Source: Mastigias papua
Lineage: Eukaryota; Cnidaria; Scyphozoa; Rhizostomeae; Mastigiidae
Direction of reading: 5' to 3'
Length of the DNA stretch: 64,000 nt
NCBI GenBank assembly: GCA_964019165.1
Contig: OZ025275.1
Span: 11,282,030-11,346,029, forward strand
Shown here: positions 25,075 through 39,175 of the stretch, one piece after another
Layout: each line of letters starts with the position of its first letter
Position numbering within the stretch: the stretch's first letter is position 1
Translations under genes and position numbers: made by a program
Notes under the pieces: model-generated
Told to the model about the DNA's origin: nothing
The model's input: the letters and a program-made list of their open reading frames with translations, nothing else
Databases searched by the model: none

Positions 25075-28000
25075 AGGATAGTGGAAGCAAGATGGTACCA
25101 GTGGTGCAGAGCTAAATTAATAACTAGGGGACTCTGGTGATTCACTATATATTTATCTGATCAAAGCACATTCTACCTGAAATTCTTAAGCTTTAAAAGT
25201 ATGAAAACGGCTGGATGCAAGTTGTTATACATAGCTTTTAAAGCTTTATTGTTGAATTATTGAGTTGAACGAATGAATCAAATGGAAAATGTTAATAATT
25301 CTGTTCATTCTCGTAAAATTTATATGATATCTTCGTTGAGATGCTTGTAAAAGGACATAAAATAGACCAGTAATCTATCCTGTTCGTAGAAGTTTTTGAT
25401 ACCACGTAATTTAGATCGTAGAGAGCCTCTGTTATAGATATAGAGACACACTCTCTCTAGATGGAAAACGACTGATCAGATCAATGATATTTGTGTGAGA
25501 ATCTCAATAGATCTTATGTTTCCTTATGTGAATACAAATGAAAAAGATGACAACGAGCTACAGAACCTTACAGAATGAAATGACTATGCTAAAGAAAAGA
25601 AGTAGAGATGAAAGTCAGCAAGAATGAAAGAGTGCTAGAATGATGAGATCAAATTTAGCAGTAGATAAACAAGAAAACTAAATTTAAGATTATATACAGA
25701 CATACTACCTGAATTATATCTACTATAAAACAAATTTTCCTTGAACTTATTTGAAAAATTACGATTGGGGTACAGCACCTTTACACTCTCCGGACGTGAC
25801 TCCCTTGTTTATGCAATATAGAATGCTTTGGCGGGGGAAAATATATATGGCTGTTACCATGAAAGATAACAATCTCACTTCATGCCGGTCTTTTTGTAAT
25901 AGAGCCTCCAACAGCAGACAAACATTGAGAGCTATAGACTGGATGTGAAGAATTCATTCATTAAAAGCTCATACGAATAGGGGCCCGAGGAGAAAATAAA
26001 CCCTGGAAATAGTTCCATGGAGAATGCACCCAAACTTGTTACATTTACGATTATCCGACACACAATGCACCTATTTTCAAGACGAAAGTCTATCAATGAA
26101 TGCAAAAATGCCATGTCGTAACCTGACATGCATCGTTGCCAGATATACTTAGCATAGATCTGATTTAAGTATTAACAGAAATACTTATCATTTTAATGGC
26201 AGATAAAGTAAGGAAATACAAATTCTGGAGGATGAACGAGGGAAGTTACAGCCCTCAAGAGTACGAAAAAATAACTAAGGATGTTCAGCCCTTCGATCCT
26301 CCCCAGTTCTATACTACTGGGTAATACCAAATGAGAAATGTTAGAGGAAAGTTTTCAAAGTCTTCTGGATAGAAAGCATGATATAACGGAGGTAGTAGAA
26401 AAGTAATATATGTACTTTTCATTGCTCATGCTGCTTGAAGATTTTATTAAGATGGGGAGACTTGAGAGTATTTTTGGTACATTGCTTAGTCTAGAATTCA
26501 CGATTTGATAAAAATATTTGCATTGCAAAGTAGGAATCCGAATACCTGTATGCTATTACGGATATCTGTATGTCATTGTAGCGATATGTAAGTTATACAT
26601 CTTGCTAAAATGACGTCATTTTGATAAGTCTAACGTACATCAGGTATCCGATGGAAAATGGATGCCACATATGCTAGAAAGACATCTGATAGTGCATTAG
26701 TTTTTGCATGAACAAAAGAGTTGGACTTAAAGTAAGCATATAAATAAATGAATTGGTTTAGAGACAATTGAAATCTCAACATTGCTAGCTAAATCAGATT
26801 TTAATGCAAGAATTTTTCCATTTAATTCATCTGCCAACCCGAGTCACACCCCGAGAAATCCATACAATATGTTACGCTATAGACCTATTCCAATGAAAGT
26901 TAGTCCTAGTGTCTCAAATATGGAATGGACTCCCAAATGGTATGAAATCCGCTCAAAATCTACAAATCTTTAAAAGACTGATAAAGCATTGGGAGGGAGT
27001 ACAATGCAACTGCAATGTAGCCTGAATTAGCTCAGTAGCTACTTAATTAGCCAACTGTAAATAAATAGGAAATGAATGTATGCCTATATGAAGTAATAAT
27101 ACATAATACATACATAATTGATTTTATAATGCGCCCCTATATTATAAAATACTCTGCGGCGCATACAATTTATAAATACAAGTAATAGAAGTAAAGCATT
27201 ACATCAAATCAAAAAATAATCAAAATAACTTAGAATTACAAAATCTTTCTAAAAATTAAAGTACTTACAATGAAAAAAAAGATATTTAAAACTTAAATGC
27301 TTGTCCAAAAAAATGAGTTTTTAATGCCTTAAATGAGTTTTTAATGCCTTAATGAGTTTTTAATGCCTTTTTAAGTACATAGACCATAAGTAATACTAAA
27401 TACGGTTTGATGCATTTAAACAGTTATTGCAATTTGTTGTAACTTTTTGCATTTTCGAATTCGATTGCTTCTATATTTATGTATTTATTTACTGGTTATA
27501 TGTAAATTTTTTCGAAAAAAGTAGACATAGAAAATTCAATGCAATTGTTTGCTAGCGAATCATCGAAGATTGCTATCTTTTACATTAATTCGATTTTCCT
27601 TTATCAGAGAATTGATTATTAAGTGATCTCCACTCAGAAAGTAGGCAAGAAGCATTATTATCTTCATTGTATCTATTCATTTGTTCATGTTCATGCTCCA
27701 TACAAGAGCAAGTTTCAAATCCAGTTCTTAGCCTACAACCTATTGCTGTTTCTTCATTTTGTTCTCTTCAAACGTACCTATTCATGACTGAATTCAGGAT
27801 GATAAAAGATGGGTGATGTGCAAATTACCTAGTATTTATTGCGTAGTTAATGCCTTGCAAGATATGTCATCCAAAAATAGGTGTTTTAGTAATCTATTGA
27901 ATGGTTGACGAGTTGAGGGCATAGGCTTTCAAGGATATCTCGTGGTTATATGGAAATCACTTGAAAATCTACGGTAATCACGGGTCACATCTGTTGAGTA

Positions 28001-31000
28001 TTTGAGCATTTTTCAGAAGCATATGCTGACTACCAGAACCTGTTAGGGTGTTTACAACATTCCACCAAAATGGCTTAAAACAAATATCAGAGTGAATTCA
28101 TCTGAAAGTGCAAGGACGAAGAAATAATTCAATTTTTGAACCTGCCTGCAATCTACTTGCCTGACAATTCTACTATGTGATTTTGCCTTACTCCTAGATC
28201 AGCAATTACCACTAGTGCGATTACTATACACCTATCGATATATCTCCTACGTTCTTACCATCTCCTGATTTTGCACATCACGATTTGATCTAAAGCGCAT
28301 TTGGTTGCTTTTGAGTGAAATAACTTGGTTTTAATCCATATGTTTATTTATGTTAAGAAATGCGAATCTAATCTATTGATACCATCGAAATTTTACACAA
28401 TGGCTATCTTGCCATCATTTGTAACAGGAGAACGGTTCTGTGATGCTCGTAGGCGTCACTCAAGCGCAACATAGAACAATAGGGTATAATTTGGTATGAC
28501 GGTGCATCTTGACAACGGAATTTGTTGCCATAGAAAAATCTAACATGAAATCAAATCTGAAACTAATCGAAGCACTTCAGCATTGTAAAGCAGAATAAAC
28601 TTCTTGGCAGCAGGTCTTGTATAAGTGTGCGTTTTAGGAATATTTGAAAATTAAATCACATATTGAGGAACGGCATTAAATGTAGCAACAATAAAATAGG
28701 CAATCACTGCAGTGAAGATTCCCAAGAGATATAACCATGATCCCAGTTTTTTGACCCCTCTGATTTCCATAAAACTGCTTACCGGTGCTGTAGGCATTGC
28801 CAAAATTGATTCGGAATTTTCTTAACTGCTATAGCTAACAAGCTTAATTAAGTTACAAAGTTTACTGTTAACACAATTGTCTTTTGGATTTGTCGTATGT
28901 TTCTTGGGTTACTTCAATAATTTCAACGGTGAAGATTGATTTCTTTTGATATGAGGCACAAAGACAGATTCGATCTATAGTTTCAAAACACACTGTTTAA
29001 TTATTTATATTAATTGAAGAAGGACGATTTTTCACGTTAATTCGTAAATAATTAACGAGAGTGCATAGGAGATCAGTTGAGGATAATGGTGCTCATCGTG
29101 CTTCACATCACAAATTTCAACGCAGGTCGAACAAATTTGCTAACTTCCCTAAACAACCGAAGTTCTTCTTCCATTGAGTATCTATACTTCCTAAAGCAAT
29201 CATTCATATCGATAAAGTACCGAACTCAAATGCTCCGACAGCCGACTGATCAATTGAAGCAGAACTTTCGTGCGTCGATAGATCATTTGTCATCATAATT
29301 TTTAGAATTGGAGTGAAAAGAGTTTATAGCTATATGCATTTATGTTAGTTCACCTTTGGACGTAGGATTACATTTGATTTTAGCAAGACATTTACTTTCC
29401 CGTGTGATCAACATTCCTGTGTTCACTCAAATCCTTCGACAAACATGCCGAAGTAGGGTGCTGCTGTACACCCGCATTTGCACATCACACGAAGTAGAAG
29501 ATTTCACTTACCTTTTTTGAACTAAATAATTGATCTTTGACTACTTTCTAAATTCAACCTTTTCTCTTCGGATTTTCGTGCCAAGTGTGTTCTCCCGTTT
29601 GTCTCCAAGACAGATGTCTTTTTTATTACCATAGAAACATAACATGCAACAAACGTCGTTGGCAGTTACTTTTTAACAATTAAATTTCACACTTCACTTC
29701 AACTGATGCGCAGAGTGGTCAATGCTCTTGGGGGCAGCTTGGATTTGTTTTCATGTTACTATGTGCACGTAAAACATAAACAGATTTACCGACTACAAAC
29801 TACCTCGTTGACTGGATAAATTGTACTAGCCTCATGGCAGCGGGAAGAGGTCTGGAGGGAAACTGAGCGCATTCTTGTAAAGAGATCATGTTTAAGTAGT
29901 ACTTAAAACGGACTCAGCAAAAGTAGGAGGCCAAGAACATAAAATATGTCCGCCTCCAATCTGCTAAACTATTGAGTAAGAAACCAAATGGGACTTGAGT
30001 AGTGCAAAGTATAGATATAGGACAATGGTACAATGTGAGATACAAACATGGTAAAAAGCGAAATCGCAGTCGTTCAAAGAGGAATCTGATGGAAGAAACA
30101 CAAGCTACACAGAGAAAATTAGATTCATGCATCCTCGATTGAGGAATGGAATAGGTTAGGGCATGTATATAGTACTAGATTGTAGGAAGTATGAAATCAG
30201 GATTAGAAATCTTGACTCAACTGGCATCTTATGCTGTTCAATCCTTGCTAATCATAGTACATGTTGGTAAAGACATCAAGGTCTCGACGTTCCCCTAAGA
30301 TATTTACTGCCACGTTATAACGAATTTCAACAATGCAACAGCTACGCATAAGGAGCTTTTAATTAGTTCAAGATAATATTTAACTGGAAAAAATTCAAAA
30401 GACTTTGTTAAGATAACTCTATCAGCTCTTTAGGAGACCAGCTATCACAGTCCATGCCACAATGTCCAGTAGATTTGTGGTTGAAGAAAATCTGCAGGTG
30501 AAACTGTGATATGATTTTCGGCGAGTAAATCCTGATTGTTTGAAGTATGTACTACAGTATTTATTAGAACTCACTGACCCTCGGTGCTCAAGATTATACA
30601 GAAAAACAAAGGAAATGGAAAATGAAAGACCTTCCTTTACGATTTCCTAACCTATGTAAGGGATCCTTATTCCCTCCAATTTAGTGTCTAGAATCAAATT
30701 TAACTGCAAAACGGAAATAAAACACTACAGAAAGTTGAGTTTATGTCTGCAAAGTTAAAAAATTTCATACCAGAAGAAGTCTTCACGATAATTTGTTTTC
30801 GCGCAAAGGAAACTTTATTCAATTTCGTGGTTATTTAAATTTGTAGATAATTGGATTTTTAATGCCGGGTTAATGAAAATGTGTTTGTTCTGTTGTGCTC
30901 GCCTCTATAAAACCGCTAGACGGTCACTTTTTTCTTTCTAATGTAACTCATTCCAATGAAATCTTGATATTACACAGAGCAGTAACTCTAGAACTTTTCA

Positions 31001-34000
31001 AGTTATTTTGCATGGCAGTCTCCTACAGTATAATTGTTCAAATCATGGTCTCCCTGGAGAGACAAATAGATGCTCTGATAGATATTATTTCATGTGAAAC
31101 AAGCATCAACAGTGATATATGGCCAATAAAACAATGAGTCAAGAAAGTAACAGCATCCTCTTGAGGTCCCCTGGAATCCTTCGTGGTCCCAAGTTTGGAA
31201 ACCACTGGCTGGCATAAATTGTTAGTTGTCATCAGTAATAAAGTTTTGGCAACATTATCTACATCTTTACTTCATCTCTACCTCCCAACTCTGAACCATC
31301 AACACCTACTTTTTCATTCATTTAATGCTCTCTCAGCTCTTCGGGGTCGGGGGGCGGGAGGGGGTTGATTGCAGACTGACTAAAGCACGGACTTCTATAA
31401 ATACCCCCTTGCATTTAGAACTAACCCTTGTATTTGGAAAGAGTGATAGGTTTCGAAAGCTTCAACAAAGAACTTCCTTGTTAGTTTTTGTTTCAACTAT
31501 TTCTGTGTATACGAATGATAACTTCGAGCAGGACTGTCGCTTTTATCATAAGCAGAATTCGATATTTTACTTATTACATGAAAATTTTCACAATGTGGTT
31601 CCTATGTAATCAATTTTCTAGAGAACTGGAATTCACAGATCGTGAATTTCTTTAAAGTTCTCGAGGATTCAATTTTTCCTAAAACTGGATTTATACTCAA
31701 TCTCGCTGGAAATAGACTTCACTGATTTTGGTCATATCACCGAAATCCGCAGAATTTCTTCCAGCAATATTTTCTTCCATTGCGTTATATACTGCTTCTA
31801 AACATTAATGCCAAAGAGGATGATTGCAATATAAACTCGGTGAAAGCAGGAACTGCGCACATCATGGTCCAAAGGCGATTCTGATATGGATTTTTGCTTT
31901 AGTATATTATGGAAGCCTATTGGGATGCTCCCAATGAATGATGAAAAACAAAGGTTGAAAAGTGAAGGAAATAGATCTAGTTTGCTGATTTTAGGTTTGA
32001 AAAAGAGAAGTTGAAGGAAACGGGGAAAAAAGGATTAGGTTACATTTTCTTAAGACGAATGATAATTTGAGGGTAGAGTTCATGAATTCCATAAGAACTT
32101 CTGTAGGTGTATCTATAGAGGCTTGAAATTTCTGCAACCAAATGTCGATAAGGAGGAGAATTGAGAGAATTGTTGAGGTTTGGTTCTAAATGAGACTGAT
32201 TGCTTTGAACTGAATCATGCCCAAAAGCAAGGATTTAAGATCACCAAACAGCACATATGAGCAGTACTTTGGAGAACGACGAATTTTGGATCCTTTAATA
32301 GAACATAGGGCTACAAAGAAGATACCATTGAAAATGGCTAGTAACTTATACTTGCTATTTCTGTACTTCTTCGATAATGTCGAAAGAGGGACTTGCTATG
32401 AACACTGTATTTAAAGTGTAATATAAAGTTCATCACTTACACATTTGTTAAAGAATGGAAATTCAAAATTCAAAGCAGACTGGTTTTGCATAGAATTATG
32501 AGATTTGCATAAAGAATAATTGATAAATGATGTTTTGCTTTTGATTAACTTCGATCTCAGAATGTCTGATTCTCTTATCCAAAATACATCAGTTGATCAG
32601 TGTGTTCTGTTGACATCATTTTGCAGCACCTTTAGAGATATCAGAAGCAAGTTGAAAGTGACAGCGTATCATACTAACTTTCAGGTTTCCATCTGTCTGA
32701 CAGAAATCTTATAGTGCCTTTGTTTTCTTTTACCATATGCAAACACCTCTATATTGTGTTCCTTGCACAAGGCTAATTTTTTGTGATATCAAAGGCCTAT
32801 TGTTCAATGACATTTCAATACCGCTTTTAATGGGATTCTTGGAAATTTACCCTCTCGCTATCTATTTAAATTGAATACAGTGATAATATTGAAATTTCTA
32901 TTGTTGGTCATTCTAACATTTAAACTGTCAACTTTTCATGTAGCCATTCACTACTAGTCGTTTATATAGGATGGACAATCTCATTGTTGTTCTGCATGAC
33001 ATTTATCGGCCTATTAGAGTAGCTACAGATGGAAGACCTGCTATCTGAAATTTTAGCATGAAAATCGTCAGCTGTGCTACTCCATAGCCAATATGTTTGC
33101 ATGCTTGCAATCTAGACATTTTCCACCTGTTGATTTCGCTTTCTGAGAAAACACAGTTATAAAACTGCTGCAACCGATAAAAAATCCTCCTCTGCTTATC
33201 TCAAGTATTCCTTAAAACAAATTGATTCTAGCCATGTTTCTGCAGTATCTAAAAAATTCACCATGCGGTCATTGCTAGAAGTTGTGAATGAGAGGATTTT
33301 GAAAGCACTGGAAGGAGATGCAAAAGATAAGTTGATGTACAGCAATATATTGTGTCGTGCACTTTTCCAGATGTCGCATCGTTGTGTTGAAGAAATCTTG
33401 AGTATCTTTAATATGTTCAGGTGATTTTGCTTCTATAATACAACATAGTCAATTTCTGTTTACGATATTCTAACTCAACTAGTTCTTGCATCTATGACAC
33501 AGGAACCAGACATGAAAAGCTCGATTGCACTGTTTGCTATTACTTTGTAATAAGATCAGTTTTTATAGAAATCGTAGAAAACAGCCCAAATCCTCTCTGC
33601 AATAGATTAACATCTGCACGCTTTAGTCAAATCTAAAATGCGCAATTTTTAGGCAAATCTCTCGTTTGCTAGCAAACTAAGATAAAATTGTTGTTGCGAA
33701 AGTCATTTATAATGCAAGTTTTCAGAAATGTATTGATATGTTATTAGCAAGATTTGAGAACGGAAACATGATACTGCCAAATTGAAAAGGGCAGTATTGA
33801 TCGAATTAATAGAACGGACTGTACAAGGTAGAATGGGTTAATGGTACTTGATAATTGACTCTAAACAGAAACACAAGCAGTGCCAACAGCATATGTCAAT
33901 ATCACTATTCTAACCTACATCTCACAGCCAAATACAGTTCGGGCCAGAACTGTGCAACTGTACAAAACATATTATTACAAGATCCTTAGGTTTAAGCAAA

Positions 34001-34977
34001 CAGATTGCAATTTCATACTTCATAGTGCTATCCAACCGGGGTGTGGATCAATAGTGGACATGAGTAATAAAGCACTCTTACTAACCGAGGTAATTTTCAA
34101 TCAAGTGCTCCAGAAGTCGTAGCTGAATCAAGATCAAGATTGTTTCAGTTCTGTTTAATATCCCACTTTGATATAATAAATGATAGCAAAATCATCAATG
34201 GAAAAGGTAAATCGAACTTTCAGTATGCAGTTTAAAAATTTAGCACCTATTGCACACATATTGAGGGAAAAATATGTGGCGTACTCCATATTACTAAGTC
34301 TCTCAACTTTACCTACTTATATTAGGATCTCATATAGATAGTAGCAATTGTACAAGTGACTATAGCCCATATGGTATTAACACGGAAAACTTAACTTACC
34401 TTTGCAAACTGGGAATATTGTCTTTTACGGTGCTCGAATCTAGTAGTTTTCCCGAAGTCCTGAGCTCAGACAGATGACAGAAGTTATAACCACCACATTG
34501 TGCAGTACGAACAGGAATCTGTTTAAATAGCATCTTGGATCAATCCTATCAAGGTACCGAATTTATGAATAAGTACAAGTTTGTTATTGGTAAATGTCAG
34601 GTGGGTAGACAGAATTAATCTGGTGTGCACTGGAATTTCTCATTTGGGTACAATGGATGATATCAACCCAATTTGAATATAGTCATTCACTGTCAATGTA
34701 TGCCCTATTCAGTTGGACCAAAAACATGTGCGATGCCACATTCATAAAGTATGAATTCCTATTGGACAAGACGTTACTCTAAAAATATATGCCTAGTTCA
34801 TCAAAAGTATACTTCACGTGGTTCAACATGGTGACTAATGCAAAGTTTGGCATCTTCAGTGTGCCAAGCGTGGTATCTTCAGTGTGCCAAGCTTGGTATC
34901 TCCAGTGTACTTGGGTGCTTCCATACCTTTTATTGCACATTTTCGCGTCGGTAGATACAAGTTAAATAACATATTTC
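25075..34977. other. Gene-poor stretch
   Basis: About 10 kb of AT-rich DNA with only short, low-quality open frames and no recognised exon or RNA gene. A TATATAG motif near 25147 lies upstream of the repeat exon and is a weak TATA candidate. A three-copy 20-bp tandem repeat occurs at 27308-27372. Confidence 0.45.
27308..27372. repeat. Three-copy tandem repeat
   Basis: AATGAGTTTTTAATGCCTT occurs three times in tandem with one- or two-base junction differences. Confidence 0.85.
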
Positions 34978-35062
34978 TAAAGTGAAAGCGGACGAAAATG
35001 TATGACCCGAGTGGGACTTGAACTAGCAACCATCGACTTTGTACGTCAGATCACGGGAATCT
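34978..35062 (-). mobile_element. Truncated tRNA-type SINE copy
   Basis: On the minus strand GACGTACAAAGTCGATGG and GCTAGTTCAAGTCCCACTCG, then a tail reading CGCTTTCACTTT, match the SINE heads and tails at 51.5-52.1 kb with scattered mismatches. The 5' half of the tRNA-like head is lost or too diverged. Confidence 0.6.
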
Positions 35063-38000
35063 AGGGAGAGGCTCTCATGAATACGATTGCAAGGAAGCCT
35101 GATGATCTAATGCAATACCCCAGGGTAACTCAATATTCACTCTTAAATATGGGAATAATATCTCGAATGTATGATTGCTTGACTCAAATAATGGTTAGAA
35201 CTGAATTACAAAGCTAGCTGCAAACTCTTGAACAGGACTGGTTGGCATGTACTAGCGCACGCTATCTCATGCACATCCGTGGTCAGCTAGGATGTAATTT
35301 GAAATTTAATACAATAGAAACTAGTAGAGCCCATTACGAAATGCTATGCACATCACATTACCAGTGTCGTGCTATTATGTATTGAAAAACTCTGAGGACT
35401 CCATTTAGGGTAGCCTAAATACTATATTCTTCTCTACCTACTTCTATAGCGATGTTCCCGGTGACAAACCGTTGTGCGTTCAGCAGCAAAAGACGAAACA
35501 CTCAAACATAGTTACCAAACTGTGTTTCAGCGGTTGTTGCTAAGTGATTGGTTATCTATTCTTTATTTGTGTTTGACATCTGCAAAACAATGGTTCAAAC
35601 AATCACTTGCATTCTTCTTCTCATCAAATTTAACGCTATCTATTTCTAGCCTTTTTAATAATATAATTTAGCATTAATCTTAGATATACTGAGATAAAGC
35701 CACAATTCTCTTAAGATCCTCTACAAGATACGGGTGCTATAGAATAAAATGCAGCTTACGATCAAATATTGCAATAGCTCGAGGATACAGCTAAATACAA
35801 TAACTCCTTATGAAGGCTTTCACCAGCATTTTTGATTCAGGAACGAAAAACCTAACCACTGAGCCACGTCAGAAGTCATTTACTTGGTGAACAGAAATAT
35901 TTTGCAATGGTTAATATAATTGAAGAGAATGAAGGAGGGTTGGAACAGTACTTACAAAAGTTTGGTATATCCGTCAGATTCTTTCATTCGTACTGGCACT
36001 GGCAATATTCATTCTGCATAAAGCCATCAAGGCTAAAAACACTTTGGAAGCCCTAATTAAAGAAGTAGGATCATCAACATGGGGTAGAGGAGGAGTGCTT
36101 CCGCAGCTATGGTCCATCAGTTAGGCTTGGCGAATTTCTCAATCTCCTCGATCTTATGGGAATCTCTATTAGGTTCAAGGTTGAGTCAGCATTTTAAGGC
36201 TAGTGATTGGTTCCTATTGTTGCATCATTTTACAATGAAGAATATCTCATATACCGTACATAATACATATACTCTACATAGTACTACAAAAGATGAGTCA
36301 GATATCAGCCAATCAGAGTCATTTTCCTTCCCGGCAAGTTTACTTCTCCTTCTCATTTCGTGTTTTCAGATAGGTTAATGACGAGTTGTTCACAAGCTCA
36401 ACCTGCATCCACTTTCTTAGAAAGATATATGCTTCATTCTATCAAAGTTTGAGTTGTGTTGTTTCTGTTGTATGTTATTTCAATGAGTCTGTCCCTTTAA
36501 ATCCCTTCATGACTTTCACTGCGCATGATTATTATGAATATTCTGAAATAACTTAAGGAATTTTTACCTCGTTTTGAAAATATATTGAATTTCTTGTCAG
36601 TAGCAATAGCTAGCTTGTAGCTATTTCAGTACAGACTGGAATTTGTCAACAGATCTTTTCAATAGCTATAGACAACCGTGTAAGTCTAAGTAAAAGTGCG
36701 GCAGAATGAAATTAGCATTAAATTAAGTAGTTTGAAATATACTCGGTGCGACTTGCAAGACTTAATTCAAAAGTGCAACGTAAATGCGGCGTCGCACTTG
36801 AGAATTAAGTTTGGCAAAATACGCCGAATATAATTCAAGCAGCTGCACTTAAGTCACTACTCACTTTACTCTGTCGCATTTGTGTTGAACCCAAATTGAA
36901 GTCTAATATCATTCAAGTATGATGGGACCTAAATGAGTTCGTATTAAATAGTTCCTAGAGCACTTTTCTGTAAGTTCCTTGAAGGAATTAAAACTGTAGT
37001 GGTCAATGGTCAAAGACTTAAAATGGAGGAGTAACGGCCAGTAGCGTAACAGAACAGTGTAGTGTATATTAGTGAAAGTGATGGTTGAGGGCTCCTATAC
37101 TAAATTACTTTTGAGTCATGTCTCAAAGTATAAGTACTCGTTGCCTGGGCTCTTTCAGTATACCGAAGGAAATAAATTACAAGAAGATATACTAGTAGTA
37201 CAACTAATTTTAATTGCTTTAAAATTGCAATACCGCATGAATACTGAATGTTTCCATAGGCCTTCGATAGGTATCGATAAAATTGGACTAAGCTCTCATT
37301 CTGTAACCTGTAATAATTAACAAATGACAACACAACGTTGGACGATTGGAAAGCGAACTAGGTTGATGAAAGGTATTCAATCAATTTGTGCTGGATTCAG
37401 CGTAAGTTTCTTCAAAAAATTGTAGGGATCACAAATCATATGATTTGTGAAAGTAAAGCTAAAAGCAGAATCTAGTTGAGAAGCTATATTTTGAGTCATT
37501 ATTTTGTGCAGGCTCAATGATAAAGTTTCAATCCTGCTCACTTTAATGACGCTTTGAATTGAACACCAAAAATACCTTTCACTCAAAGTCCCACCACATT
37601 ACGAAGTTCCGTGGGGGCCCCTAAGTGGTGCAATGTTTTGGTGGCTCTTAGTTCTATGCTTAAAGATGGATACCTTGTGTTACACCACAGGTAATGACAC
37701 ACGACTAATTGTACTGTTAACTGGATAAATTTAAGAAATAACAGAGTAAAGCAAATAAGAAGAGAAAAAGAATGGACGGTAAGTCAATATTAAGGTAAAG
37801 GAGAATCTTTTAGAAAGGCCATTTCATCATTTCAAGAAGAGCGAAGAGAACTTTCAATATTTTCATTATATTCAGTTCACTTCTACGTGTGTAAGACAGG
37901 ATGCAGACTAATCAGTTCAAGCCTAGAGTATCAAGAATACAAGACCCTGAGCCACTAATTATCGTTGAGAAATGAAGCCAGTAAAATCAAATCGTTCTAG

Positions 38001-38965
38001 TCGATGGTGAAATCAAATGCTTTTGCGGCAATTGATAAGCTTACTTATTATTTGCTTATTATTTGCGTGCTCATGTCACGTGATAGTTGGTTGCTTCGTA
38101 AGCAGCTTTTGGGGGACACGTGTTGTTTGTCAACATTGAATGAGACATTACTTACTGCTTATTAGCTGGATTGTATTCCATATGAAACTGTCTCAGCAAT
38201 TGCTACTAAAACAACTGAGCATTTAGCGAAAGATGGCTAGAGGAAATGTTGATCGTACAAAACATTTGTAGTCGAAATTTCACTCTAAATACAAAGAGAT
38301 AGCGATAAGCTTATCATACAATCATGTGTAGTGTGCCTGTGCACATAAGTAAGGAATATGCGGGTACCAGGGATATTGATGTCCATTGCTGCTACATTGT
38401 CCTAAAACCATTTCCATTAAAGGGTCTTCAAGCTAGAATTTGCTGAAAATACCCATTCTCTTCAAATTTTAAGAAACTATTGTTAGTTACTCTTTGTATG
38501 CCTTCATGACCAGTATTGCCTTACGCTGAACTAATTTACCCTTTTTGGGAAAAGAAAAAAGTGTTCAACGGATTTTACGAGAGATATGACCTGTTAAAAA
38601 GTACATAATCCCATCAAATATTTAAGTAATTATTGCTATCGGGTTCTGTTAATGTTGCCTGCATACTCATTACTGCTCTTTATCTGAATAAGTTTGTTTT
38701 TGGTTGGCAAAGAAAAGCAATTTTAATGGATTATTGGAGAGATATCTTGTTGGGAATGTATACATTCCATAACTATATATTTCACTATCTGGCACACTAA
38801 CTAGTCTATGTTGTCAATTGCGAAATCGTCCGTAAATCCAAAAAGAATACATGTTACCAAAACTGACTTCTGTCTCGGCCCTTTGAATTTACTTTCTTAT
38901 CAGGCCATGATTGATCATTAGTTCGCTAGCCAGATTTATGGAGGGACTTTGAATAATCCTTCAGT
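35063..38965. other. No gene recognised
   Basis: AT-rich DNA. A perfect 22-bp palindrome lies at 37429-37450 (TCACAAATCAT and its complement). Nothing else is classifiable. Confidence 0.4.
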
Positions 38966-39175
38966 ACCAATTGGTACTAAATTTAAACATGAAGAAAATT
39001 ACTGGAATTTCATAAGAAATGTCTCCGTTGGATTAGCTTCAAGCTGTAGTTACATTGTTTCAACCCCTACTTCATTTTATGCTTCATGAAATCAGTTCTC
39101 CTGCTAATTTGGATTTCTGCTTAATCCGAAATTTTCCTCACCCCCCATCGCTCCGGAATATCCGGAGTATACTTT
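38966..39175 (+). repeat. Dispersed repeat, copy 1
   Basis: It shares with 45092-45284, in the same orientation, the landmarks ACTAAATTTAAACATGA, TTCAAGCTGTA and the ending GGAATATCCGGAGTATACT. The copies are diverged with small indels. No coding content or element class recognised. Confidence 0.7.

Noticed and set aside
33880..34122. 80-codon plus-strand frame with a possible donor after ACCGAG
   Set aside because: No family resemblance, no partner exon and no phase support.
37429..37450. Perfect 22-bp palindrome
   Set aside because: Too short and too AT-rich to interpret; no neighbouring gene for it to regulate.
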